DNA of 31,258 bases from a bacterium (GTDB taxonomy: Bacteria; Eremiobacterota; Eremiobacteria; Baltobacterales; Baltobacteraceae), in assembly GCA_021782295.1 (NCBI GenBank), contig JAJXVC010000004.1, positions 1 through 31,258 on the forward strand, given 5' to 3'. The notes under the pieces are model-generated. The model worked only from the letters and a program-made list of their open reading frames with translations, ran no database searches and was not told the origin of the DNA. Positions 1-7,490 of this stretch are shown piece after piece. The translations under genes and the position numbers were made by a program. Each line of letters starts with the position of its first letter. The stretch's first letter is position 1.

Positions 1-781
1 AGAGCAACGATTGCAATTCGCGTTCGAGGGTCAACCCGGCTTCCAACGGCATCTCTGCGCCGCTTTGGACCGCGCGCTTGATATGTCCTACCGCCATCGG
101 AGCCTTGTTCGGCGTGCAGAACTGACGTGCATACGCGAGCATCTGCTCGCGAAAACTCGCGCCATCGCCTTCGATGATCTCGTTGACGATTCCCCAATCG
201 GCAGCTTGTTCGAAGCTAAAAGTTTTACCGGTCACCATCAGTTCGATCGCCCGCGATTTCCCAACGAGTCGAGCGAGACGCTGCGTACCGCCGGTGCCGG
301 GGAGAACGCCGAGCGCTACCTCGGGAAGGCCGATTTTCCCCGCGTCCTTCCGAGCGATGCGAATATCGGCGGCCATCGCGATCTCCATTCCGCCGCCGAC
401 GCAGTGCCCGTTGAGCGCAGCGATAACCAATTTCGGCGTCTGCTCCAAGCGCGAGAGCGTTTCGTTGGCGTGCAGGCAGAACATATACTTGAACTCCGGA
501 GTCACCGAATTGAGCATCGCGATATTAGCGCCCGCCGAAAAGAATTTATCGCCTTTGCCGATGAGGAGAATCACCTCGACGTTGGGATCGAACCGCGCAT
601 CGACGAATGCTTCGTCGAGCTGGCGCATCATTTCGTGCGTATAGGTATTTGCCGGCGGGTCATCCATCTCGACGACCGCAATATGCCCGTCAACGTGGTA
701 GTTGATGACGCGTTTGCCTTCGAATACGCGCTCTTCGCGACCGAAAGGGGTGCCCTGGACAGCGCTGCCGTTTCCGCTCAT
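1..781 (-). CDS. Enoyl-CoA hydratase/isomerase family protein (3' end beyond window)
   Basis: Hydrates or isomerises the double bond of an enoyl-CoA. Here it probably acts on ring-derived CoA thioesters, because it follows a BoxB-like oxygenase by 42 bases on the same strand. About 260 residues are readable from the ATG at 781 to the window edge without a stop, so the C-terminus is missing. Crotonase hallmarks are clear: the oxyanion-hole segment SAGANI near residue 82, GGGMEIAMAAD near 129 with the first catalytic-type Glu (E133), and LPEVALGVLPGTGGTQRL near 152 with the second (E154). Both glutamates are present, so it should be a true hydratase rather than a Glu-less isomerase. About 25 extra residues precede the usual domain start (VINYHVDGHIAVVEM); the ATG at 781 has only a weak purine-rich ribosome site. 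Substrate is inferred from context; PaaF/PaaG-like roles are possible. Confidence 0.88.
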   Translation of the reverse strand, partial: MSGNGSAVQGTPFGREERVFEGKRVINYHVDGHIAVVEMDDPPANTYTHEMMRQLDEAFVDARFDPNVEVILLIGKGDKFFSAGANIAMLNSVTPEFKYMFCLHANETLSRLEQTPKLVIAALNGHCVGGGMEIAMAADIRIARKDAGKIGLPEVALGVLPGTGGTQRLARLVGKSRAIELMVTGKTFSFEQAADWGIVNEIIEGDGASFREQMLAYARQFCTPNKAPMAVGHIKRAVQSGAEMPLEAGLTLERELQSLL

Positions 782-823
782 CGTTCGTTCTCTTTTCTTT
801 CTTGACGTGTGAGGTACGTGAAA

Positions 824-1951
824 TTATGCGCGAAGGTCGCCCTTGGCGGCGATCCACGATGGGTCTTTAAAGTATTCCTTGAGCAACAGGTCGTCGGCGG
901 GCGACGGAAGGACGCTCGCTTCGTACGCCTTCCATTCTTCTTCGGAGAGTCTCCGACCGTCGGTCGAAAAATGCCGATCCGCATACTGCCCGATCTTTCG
1001 ATTGAATCTCATATCTGGAACGTAGAGTTTCTTCTCGCTGACGTTGACGTCGTTCACGCGTTGCACCGTCTGCACGACTTCGTCATAAAATTGCTCGCGC
1101 GCGCGTTCGTTGAGCGCCTCTTTATCGGCTCCGCCGTCGAGCTTATCTTCGTCGACGCGCCCTTTGATGCCCCAGGTATACGCCCATTGCGCAGAACCGG
1201 AGTGGTCGGTGCCGAAGAGATCGAGCGAGCCGGAAATCCACTTATTGTAGTATTTTTGCTGGATCTCGACGGGAATAACGCCGGCTTTCGCAATGCGGCG
1301 CAAGCCCGAGATACCTGTGCCCATGTGAAAGCTCTCCTCCCGTAGCATCGGGCCCATTGAAGCAGCGAGCGGGGCGAACGCCGAGTGCGAGAGCATCGTC
1401 AGTTGAAACTTTCCGTCGCGATCCATAAAGTTCGTGTACGCGAAGAAGTCGAGCCAGTGCGTCACATCTTCGTTAAATGCATTGAGCAGTCGGTTCTTTT
1501 TTCCGAAAGCGCGCCGTTCCAGCATTTTTTGCGCTTCGATTCGGCCTTCGCTACCAAACTGCTCGACAAGCAGATGGCACATTTGATAACCGTGTCGCGT
1601 CTCTTCGACCATAATGCGCACGAGTGCGGCGAGGTCGTACTCCGTCGGCGCGTTGTTCACCAGGAAACGTTGCTGCTCGTTCGAAGCAAACTCGGTATCG
1701 CCCTGATAGACGATCATATTCAACGCTGCATCGCGCATGCGCTGGTCGGGAATCTCGGTCACCCGCTCCCAACGGCGCCCGCCCTTAAAATCACCGAAAT
1801 AGATCTCGGAGGTCGGCAATTCACCGTACTTAGCCTCAAAGCGATACCCCGGCATAAATCGTTCGATCAACTCACGATCCAACCCAATATCGTTCTGCCA
1901 TGACTGAAGCAAATCGATCCAGTCGTCAAAAGTCGAGATTCGAGCAGCCAT
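824..1951 (-). CDS. boxB: BoxB/PaaA-family di-iron aromatic acyl-CoA epoxidase, compact form
   Basis: Class I di-iron oxygenase of the BoxB/PaaA family, which epoxidises the ring of benzoyl-CoA or phenylacetyl-CoA using O2 and a separate reductase. The 375 residues carry iron-ligand candidates in family order: E87 in QGDTE, E116/E117 and H120 in VEETRH, D177/D179 in FMDRDGKFQ, E205/E206 and H209 in LREESFHMG. Residues 83-95 (QGDTEFASNEQQR), 278-283 (EALNER) and 317-345 resemble BoxB more than PaaA. BoxB is usually near 470 residues, so about 100 are missing, mainly at the N-terminus and in mid-protein loops; PaaA is near 310. The start at 1951 is set by a GGAGGG ribosome site; a longer reading to 2065 would run antisense through the PaaX gene. 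It is divergent from PaaX and upstream of an enoyl-CoA hydratase. No BoxA-like reductase or PaaB/C/E subunit is visible, so the substrate is undecided. Confidence 0.75.
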   Translation of the reverse strand: MAARISTFDDWIDLLQSWQNDIGLDRELIERFMPGYRFEAKYGELPTSEIYFGDFKGGRRWERVTEIPDQRMRDAALNMIVYQGDTEFASNEQQRFLVNNAPTEYDLAALVRIMVEETRHGYQMCHLLVEQFGSEGRIEAQKMLERRAFGKKNRLLNAFNEDVTHWLDFFAYTNFMDRDGKFQLTMLSHSAFAPLAASMGPMLREESFHMGTGISGLRRIAKAGVIPVEIQQKYYNKWISGSLDLFGTDHSGSAQWAYTWGIKGRVDEDKLDGGADKEALNERAREQFYDEVVQTVQRVNDVNVSEKKLYVPDMRFNRKIGQYADRHFSTDGRRLSEEEWKAYEASVLPSPADDLLLKEYFKDPSWIAAKGDLRA

Positions 1952-1970
1952 ACACCCTCCGGCAAGGACT

Positions 1971-2000
1971 ATTGTGACAAAAGAATCGCATACCGTGCAA
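1971..2000 (-). promoter_or_regulatory. Candidate sigma-70-type promoter of the oxygenase gene
   Basis: On the minus strand TTGCAC (2000-1995) is followed by an 18-base spacer and CACAAT (1976-1971), each matching four of six consensus bases. A transcript would begin about 13-15 bases before the ATG at 1951 and include its GGAGGG site. The element overlaps the proposed 5' end of the divergent PaaX gene, which would let PaaX repress both genes from one site. This is pattern-based only. Confidence 0.35.
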
Positions 2001-2843
2001 GAAGTGATATACGATAAAAGTCTCAGCAGAGAGGTTTCGCGCCCGAATTCCTTTATTTTTAACATCTTTGGCGATATCGTTACCCGACGCGCGGGCGAAC
2101 AACGGGTCGCGCTCGCGGGACTCGTTCGCCTGATGGATGCCTTCGGCGTCTCCGAGGCCGCCGTCCGACAATCGGTCTCGCGCCTCGCCCGGCAAGGTTG
2201 GCTTCAAGCCGAGCGCAGCGGCAACCGCGCCTTCTACAGCGTGACCGACCGGGGCCGACGACGTATCGAGGAACTTAGCCCGCGTATCTACGGCCCATTG
2301 GTGGATTGGGACGGCCTCTGGCGGATGCTCGTCTATTCCATCGATGAGCGGCTTCGCGACCGCCGCGATCGTTTGCGAAAGGAGCTCGCCGTCCTCGGCT
2401 GGGCGCCGCTGGCAACCGCGACCTGGATCTCCCCGAACGGCGACCTCGCTGCGGTTACCGCCGCCGCGCGCGAGGCCGAGGCGAGTGAAGGGATCGCGAT
2501 CTTCGAAAGCTCGCATCGTGGGCCGGGCACCGACGCCGCCCTCGTCGCCCGTTGTTGGGATCTCCCCGGGATCGCCGCCGCCTACCAGCGATTTACCGAA
2601 CTCTATCGGCCGCGATTGAGCGCCGAGCGGAGCGAGCGCCGCTTCGGCGAGCGCGAAGCATTCGTCGAACGGCTCTGGCTCGTCCACGATTATCGCAAAT
2701 TCACCTACGTCGACCCCGCATTGCCGAGCGTGTTGCTTCCCGCACATTGGCCCGGCAGCGTTGCTGCGGCGATCTTTCGCGAATACTACGCGCTGCTGCA
2801 GGATCGATCGAATCGCTTCTTCGATCGGAACGCTCGCCCGTGA
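1974..2843 (+). CDS. paaX: PaaX-family transcriptional regulator
   Basis: PaaX-type repressor. In known systems it binds promoter DNA near phenylacetate-degradation genes and is released by phenylacetyl-CoA. An N-terminal winged-helix region starts around residue 22 (RPNSFIFNIFGDIV), with FGVSEAAVRQSVSRLARQGW as the recognition-helix segment, a wing ending in AFYSVTDRGRRRIEEL, then the PaaX central and C-terminal regions. The 289 residues fit the family (about 300). The start is uncertain: GTG at 1974 has AAGGA five bases upstream and would leave only 22 bases to the divergent oxygenase start, while GTG at 1995 or 2004 would give an N-terminus closer to other PaaX proteins. The stop overlaps the next gene (GTGA at 2840-2843). 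Its place beside a BoxB/PaaA-type oxygenase supports control of that pathway. Confidence 0.88.
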   Translation: MTKESHTVQEVIYDKSLSREVSRPNSFIFNIFGDIVTRRAGEQRVALAGLVRLMDAFGVSEAAVRQSVSRLARQGWLQAERSGNRAFYSVTDRGRRRIEELSPRIYGPLVDWDGLWRMLVYSIDERLRDRRDRLRKELAVLGWAPLATATWISPNGDLAAVTAAAREAEASEGIAIFESSHRGPGTDAALVARCWDLPGIAAAYQRFTELYRPRLSAERSERRFGEREAFVERLWLVHDYRKFTYVDPALPSVLLPAHWPGSVAAAIFREYYALLQDRSNRFFDRNARP

Positions 2844-4354
2844 GTTCGATCTTCTCCCATTATCCGGCGCTGGTCGTGGAATTCGGCGCCGCGGCGGTAC
2901 TCGTCGCGGCGATGCTCGCACGTGCGCTCTCGCGACGCTTCGGCATTCCTTCGATCATTACGTTACTCTTGGTCGGCCTCGCTCTCGGCCCCAGCGGCCT
3001 CAACTTCCTCCATCTCGATCTCGCTGCGCCGGCGACGAGAGCGTTGCTCTCGCTCTGCGTGGTCATCGTGCTCTTCGAAGCAACGCTCCGCATCGATATC
3101 GGGAGGCTGCCGAAACGTCCGCTTTTTTTGCTCGTCATCGGCGGCGCGAGCATAACGCTGCTGGTGATACCGCACCTTGCCCGCGCATTCGGGCTCTCGA
3201 CGATCGTCGCAGCGATGCTCGCCTCGGCCTGTATCGTCACCGGCCCGACGGTGACCGGGCCGCTGCTCGCGCGATTGCGATTGCGCCCGGAATTGCGACA
3301 TCTGCTCGAATCGGAGGGCATTCTTCTCGATGCGATGGGCGTGATCGTCGCCGCCGCGACCTTCACTTCGTTCACCACACGCGAGCGCGGCCCGTTTCTG
3401 ACGGCACTGGCGACGATCGAGCGACTCGGTTCGGGCGCGATCGTCGGGCTCATCATCGGATCGATCGGACTCTTCTTGCTGCGTCGCTTCGCGCGCTCGT
3501 GGTCGAGCGATGTAACGAAACTCTTGCTGCTCGCGCTGGCATTCGGGGCCTATGCACTCGGCGAGTTCGTCGCACAGGAGAGCGGCTTGACCGCGATTAT
3601 CGCTTGCGCGTTAGTCGTCGATTTTCGCGGCCTTCCCAGCGAACGATTGCTGCGGTCGTACAAAGAGGATCTCTCGATCCTCGCACTCTCGACGGTCTTC
3701 GTGCTGCTTGCATCCCAGATACGAATCGCTTCGGTGCTTCCGCTCGTCGGCGTCGGTGCGGCGATCTCCGGAACGCTCGTTCTTCTTCGCATTATCGTCG
3801 TCGCAATCGCGACGGCGCGTTCGACGCTCGACATTCGCGAGCGGATCTTCGCTTGCACCGTCTTTCCGCGCGGCATCGTCGCCGTCTCGCTGGCGACCTA
3901 CTATGCAACGCAACTCACGGCATGGGGTTTCCGCGGCGGCAATCGGTACTCCGAGGTGCTCTTTGTCGTCATCGTGCTAACGGTTTCCGTTTCGTCGGCT
4001 CTCTCGATCATCGCATCGCGCGTGCTGAAGCTGCGCCGACCCGTCGTCGTTCTCGCCGGGATCGACCCTGCAAGCACCGAGCGTACGCGCAAGTTGGAGG
4101 AAGAGGGCTATGTGGTCGTTCTCGCCGATACCGACGAAGCGAGCGTCGCCTTCGCGCGCTCGCAAGACTGCGATGCGGCATTTATCGAGTCCGAGAGCCG
4201 CATCGGCGAATTACTCCGCGAGCGCGGGGCCTCGGTGCTCCTCGACGACGGGAACCCACGCTGGGCACGACTCGGCAAGGGGCTCCTGCCGCCCCACATC
4301 ACGCGCGTTCTCCCAATCGCCGATGCGAACGAGAGGAAGCCGCAGCCCGGATAG
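2840..4354 (+). CDS. Cation:proton antiporter (CPA1/NhaP-like) with degenerate C-terminal RCK-like domain
   Basis: Inner-membrane monovalent cation/H+ exchanger. Residues 8 to about 395 are almost continuous hydrophobic segments, enough for 12-13 helices. Family landmarks are LVGLALGPSG (44-53), TGPTVTGPLL (134-143) and LESEGILLDAMG (156-167), whose D164 sits where the transport-site aspartate is expected. After the last helix, residues 405-500 form a Rossmann-like cytosolic tail (VVVLAGIDPAS, then YVVVLADTD) like a TrkA-N/RCK domain. The Gly-rich nucleotide loop GxGxxG is not intact, so ligand binding may be lost or altered. GTG at 2840 overlaps the PaaX stop by 4 nt, indicating translational coupling. 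A longer upstream reading in this frame lies inside paaX and is rejected. The antiporter may help pH homeostasis during growth on acids, but that link is only positional. Confidence 0.82.
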   Translation: MSSIFSHYPALVVEFGAAAVLVAAMLARALSRRFGIPSIITLLLVGLALGPSGLNFLHLDLAAPATRALLSLCVVIVLFEATLRIDIGRLPKRPLFLLVIGGASITLLVIPHLARAFGLSTIVAAMLASACIVTGPTVTGPLLARLRLRPELRHLLESEGILLDAMGVIVAAATFTSFTTRERGPFLTALATIERLGSGAIVGLIIGSIGLFLLRRFARSWSSDVTKLLLLALAFGAYALGEFVAQESGLTAIIACALVVDFRGLPSERLLRSYKEDLSILALSTVFVLLASQIRIASVLPLVGVGAAISGTLVLLRIIVVAIATARSTLDIRERIFACTVFPRGIVAVSLATYYATQLTAWGFRGGNRYSEVLFVVIVLTVSVSSALSIIASRVLKLRRPVVVLAGIDPASTERTRKLEEEGYVVVLADTDEASVAFARSQDCDAAFIESESRIGELLRERGASVLLDDGNPRWARLGKGLLPPHITRVLPIADANERKPQPG

Positions 4355-4370
4355 CGCACTCTGGACGGCT

Positions 4371-4787
4371 ATGCCACGACCGTTTATCATTGCCGGCGCG
4401 CTGCTCGCGCTCGCGCTCTCCGTTGTCGCCTGTAACTCCACTAATGGACTTGCCGCTTTTACGACGCCGACGGCGGCACCGACCGTCTCGCCGACCGCGA
4501 ATCCCACGATTACCACTGCATACGTGAGGGTCACCGCCTCCGCAACGCCGGTTCCCAATGTTTCCGTCTCACTCTGCACGAGCGGCGGTTGCGCGGTTCC
4601 CGCCAACGTTCTCCAGCAACTCACCACCAATGCCTCCGGCGAGGTTGAGTTTACCGGAATGACACCCGGAACCGTTTACTGCTTCTTCACGCAGTCGATT
4701 GCATCGGGCAGTACCACCACGTACCAAGCGTGCACTTCGAACTGGCAGGGGACCTCGTCCAACTACCCGATCGCGCTGGGAACCTAA
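4371..4787 (+). CDS. Small secreted lipoprotein with Ig-like/carboxypeptidase-regulatory-like fold
   Basis: 138 residues beginning with a lipoprotein signal: charged start, a hydrophobic stretch from residue 5, and lipobox VVAC with Cys21, so it should be lipidated and membrane-anchored. A Thr/Pro/Ala-rich linker (about 30-50) leads into a single beta-rich module. The pattern PVPNVSVSLC, TTNASGEVEFTGMTPGTVYC resembles carboxypeptidase-regulatory-like or SdrD-B-type domains, in which an Asp/Asn-Ala-Ser-Gly turn precedes the last strands. Four cysteines in the module could form disulfides. It starts 16 bases after the antiporter stop and is probably cotranscribed with it. Function is unknown; a surface-binding or structural role is a guess. 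Confidence 0.7.
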   Translation: MPRPFIIAGALLALALSVVACNSTNGLAAFTTPTAAPTVSPTANPTITTAYVRVTASATPVPNVSVSLCTSGGCAVPANVLQQLTTNASGEVEFTGMTPGTVYCFFTQSIASGSTTTYQACTSNWQGTSSNYPIALGT

Positions 4788-4806
4788 TCCGGCGGCCGCG
4801 CCGCAG

Positions 4807-6288
4807 TTACACGCCGAATGGATTCATCGCGCGCTCTCCGATCTGGAGCAGCGCGCTTTTCGTTTCGCTGTAGAGCGAGAGCGTATCGGCCGAAAGATCG
4901 CGCCCGTATCCTGAGGATTTATAGCCGCCGAACGGAACGCCCGGAAAGACGGAGTACGGCGCATTGACCGCGACGGTTCCGCTCCGAAGCGCGCGAATGA
5001 CGCGATGGGCGCGCCCGACATCGCGCGTCCACACGCTCGCGGCGAGCCCATAATCGGAGTCGTTCGCCATCGCGATTGCTTCGCGTTCGTCGCGAAAGCG
5101 TGAGAAAACAACGACCGGTCCGAAAATTTCCTCGCGCGCGATGCGCGTACTCGGGTCGGCCTCGAAGGCGGTCGGTTGCCAGAACATTCCTTCGGAAAAC
5201 TCGCCGCCGATCCGCGCCGCCTTTCCGCCGAAGATCAGCCGCGCCCCGTCTTCGATCCCGGACGCGCAATAGCGCTCGATCTTTTCGAATTGTTCGCGAA
5301 GCGTAATTGCGCCGATCTGCGTCTGCGGGTCGAGCGGATCGCCTTGACGCAACCCGGCGCTTCTTGCTGCAAACGACTCAAGAAAGCGATCGTACACCGA
5401 TTCGTGGACGAGTACGCGCGAGCGCGCCTCGCAGGCCTGACCGCTGTTATAATAAATTGCATAGATCGATGCGGCGACCGCAGCGTCGATATCGGCGTCC
5501 TCGAAAACCAACGTCGGCGATTTTCCGCCGAGTTCGAGCGTGACGCGTTTGAGCGTCTGCGCCGCCGTTGCGGCTACGGCCCGGCCTGTCTGCGTACTGC
5601 CGGTGAATGCAATCTTATCGACGCCCGGGTGTTCGACGATCCATTGGCCGAGCTCGCGTCCCTCACCGGTAACCACGTTGAGAATGCCTTCGGGGACGCC
5701 GCACTCCAGGGCAATTTCACCGAGCATGAGTGCAGTCAACGGCGTCGCAGGCGCAGGTTTCAGCACGACGGCGCAGCCGGCGGCGAGCGCCGGTGCGACC
5801 TTCCAACTTGCAAGCAACAGCGGGAAATTCCAGGGGACGATCGCTCCGACGACGCCGACGGGTTCGCGCAGCGTATAGGAAAGATAGCTCGGAAGCGGTC
5901 CGGAGAACGTCTGCCCTCCGAACGTTAAAATCGCACCGGCATAGAACTCAAAGCAATCGACGATTGCGCCGATCTCGCCTTTTGCGGTCGCCGATGCTTT
6001 TCCGTTATCGCGAATCTCCGACTCCATGATCGAGCTCGCCATCTCCCCGATCCGCGCTGCCATCCGATTGAGGATTTTCGCGCGTCGCGATGCAGGCATC
6101 CCCGACCACTTCCCGGCGTCGAACGCGGCGCGAGCAGCGGCGACTGCTGCGTTGCAATCGGCCTTCGATGCATCGGCGACGCGCGCGAGTTCTTTCCCGG
6201 TCGCAGGATTGTAGTCGATGTACGTACGCTCGGTTTCTACCCATTTACCGCCGACGAGCAGTTTCGTCGCTTGCTGTGTAGCGCTCAT
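4807..6288 (-). CDS. NAD(P)-dependent aldehyde dehydrogenase
   Basis: ALDH-superfamily enzyme of 493 residues, the normal length. It oxidises an aldehyde to the acid with NAD(P)+. Catalytic residues are all present: N154 in VPWNFPLL, E252 in LELGGKSP, and the nucleophile C286 in [11 protein letters not shown], with the nucleotide-binding FTGSTQTG near 228 and EEIFGPV near 390. The ATG at 6288 overlaps the thiolase stop (ATGA), so it is the last gene of a coupled operon with thiolase and 3-hydroxyacyl-CoA dehydrogenase. In that setting a pathway semialdehyde is a reasonable substrate: the dehydroadipyl-CoA semialdehyde of the box pathway, or the open-chain aldehyde that PaaZ oxidises in the paa pathway. 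It has no PaaZ-type hydratase domain. Sequence alone does not separate it from betaine-, aromatic- or generic aldehyde dehydrogenases. Confidence 0.9.
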   Translation of the reverse strand: MSATQQATKLLVGGKWVETERTYIDYNPATGKELARVADASKADCNAAVAAARAAFDAGKWSGMPASRRAKILNRMAARIGEMASSIMESEIRDNGKASATAKGEIGAIVDCFEFYAGAILTFGGQTFSGPLPSYLSYTLREPVGVVGAIVPWNFPLLLASWKVAPALAAGCAVVLKPAPATPLTALMLGEIALECGVPEGILNVVTGEGRELGQWIVEHPGVDKIAFTGSTQTGRAVAATAAQTLKRVTLELGGKSPTLVFEDADIDAAVAASIYAIYYNSGQACEARSRVLVHESVYDRFLESFAARSAGLRQGDPLDPQTQIGAITLREQFEKIERYCASGIEDGARLIFGGKAARIGGEFSEGMFWQPTAFEADPSTRIAREEIFGPVVVFSRFRDEREAIAMANDSDYGLAASVWTRDVGRAHRVIRALRSGTVAVNAPYSVFPGVPFGGYKSSGYGRDLSADTLSLYSETKSALLQIGERAMNPFGV

Positions 6289-7490
6289 TTCGAAGCCATT
6301 CCCTCGAAGATCGTCGCGATCCCTTGTCCGACACCGATGCACATCGTTGCCAATCCGTAGCGTGTCCGGCGTCGCTGCATCTCGTGGAGCAACGTCGTCG
6401 CGATTCGCGCGCCGCTTGCACCGAGGGGATGACCCAGCGCAATCGCTCCCCCGTTGACGTTGACGCGTTCAGCATCGAGCCCGAGCCGAGCGATACAGGC
6501 AAGCGATTGCGCGGCGAACGCTTCGTTGAGTTCGACGAGTTCGATCTCGTCAATGCGCAGCCCGGCCGCGCGCAGCGCTCGCTGCGTCGCGGGAACCGGC
6601 CCCACGCCCATGATCTCGGGGGAGACGCCGGCGACGCCGGTCGCATGAACCCGCGCAATCGGTTGCATCGCGTGTCGTTCCGCAAAGCGCGCCTCGACAA
6701 GCAAGAGCGCCGCAGCGCCGTCGTTCATTCCCGAAGAATTGCCGGCGGTCACCGTCCCGTTCGCGCGAAATGCGGGAGCGAGTGCGGCGAGGCGTTCGTA
6801 GCGTGTATCCGGACGCGGATGTTCGTCGCGCGTTACCGATCGCTCTCCCTCTCGCGCGGCGATCTTCACCTCGACGAGTTCGCCGTCAAATGCGCCGCGC
6901 GCAACCGCCGCCGCGCATTTCTCCTGCGAAGCAAGTGCGAAACGATCCTGCGCATCGCGCGATATCCCGTCGAGATCGGCGACACGCTCGGCGGTTTCAC
7001 CGAGTGAGATCGTCCACTCCTCGGGCATCTTCGGGTTCACCATGCGCCACCCGATTGTCGTATCGTAAAGCCGCGCGTCGCGCGCAAAGGGTTGCGCGCT
7101 CTTCGGCAGCACGTAGGGCGCGCGCGTCATCGATTCGACGCCGCCGGCCACGATCGCATCGCATTCGCCCCACGCAATGGCATGCGCGGCGCTGTTGATC
7201 GCTTGCAAACTCGAGCCGCAGAGCCTGTTGAAGGTGACGCCGGGAACCTCGACCGGCAGCCCGGCAAGCAATGCGGCCATCCGCGCAAGATTGCGATTAT
7301 CTTCGCCGCTCTGGTTCGCCGCCCCGAAGTAGAGGTCGCCGATCTCCGTCGGATCGACTTTCGTGCGCTCGATCAACGCGCGCACCGCCGTCGCGGCGAG
7401 ATCGTCGGGACGCACGCCGGCGAGCACGCCGCCGAGCCGACCGATCGGCGTGCGTACCGCATCGATCACCCAAACCTCGCGCGCGCTCAT
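6285..7490 (-). CDS. paaJ: 3-oxoadipyl-CoA / acetyl-CoA thiolase
   Basis: Thiolase of 401 residues that cleaves a 3-oxoacyl-CoA with CoA. Catalytic set: C91 in [11 protein letters not shown]354 in [10 protein letters not shown] and C384 in MCIGVGQG, with NEAFA upstream. The segment [13 protein letters not shown] and the following [11 protein letters not shown] are typical of the PcaF/PaaJ (3-oxoadipyl-CoA) branch rather than of short-chain acetoacetyl-CoA thiolases, so the product would be succinyl-CoA plus acetyl-CoA from aromatic degradation. It overlaps the upstream dehydrogenase stop and the downstream aldehyde dehydrogenase start by 4 nt each (both ATGA). The branch assignment is from remembered family motifs; a general beta-oxidation thiolase is the alternative. 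Confidence 0.9.
   Translation of the reverse strand: MSAREVWVIDAVRTPIGRLGGVLAGVRPDDLAATAVRALIERTKVDPTEIGDLYFGAANQSGEDNRNLARMAALLAGLPVEVPGVTFNRLCGSSLQAINSAAHAIAWGECDAIVAGGVESMTRAPYVLPKSAQPFARDARLYDTTIGWRMVNPKMPEEWTISLGETAERVADLDGISRDAQDRFALASQEKCAAAVARGAFDGELVEVKIAAREGERSVTRDEHPRPDTRYERLAALAPAFRANGTVTAGNSSGMNDGAAALLLVEARFAERHAMQPIARVHATGVAGVSPEIMGVGPVPATQRALRAAGLRIDEIELVELNEAFAAQSLACIARLGLDAERVNVNGGAIALGHPLGASGARIATTLLHEMQRRRTRYGLATMCIGVGQGIATIFEGMASK

Noticed and set aside
11..805. Long plus-strand open frame over the enoyl-CoA hydratase
   Set aside because: It is the antisense shadow of a gene with a full crotonase motif set, and its translation has no recognisable domain.
1974..2040. Palindromic PaaX operator
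   Set aside because: I found only weak partial symmetry between GTGACAAAAGAATCG and ATACGATAAAAGTC, not enough to call a site.
1951..2065. N-terminal extension of the oxygenase to 2065
   Set aside because: It would run antisense through the PaaX winged-helix region; the GGAGGG site fixes the start at 1951.
2761..4527. 588-residue plus-strand frame over the antiporter
   Set aside because: Arg/His-rich translation in a shifted frame, with no membrane pattern; the antiporter frame explains the region.
4790..4803. CGGCG-GCCG-CGCCG hairpin between the lipoprotein and ALDH genes as a terminator
   Set aside because: Only five base pairs, no T-tract, and such hairpins are common by chance at this GC content.
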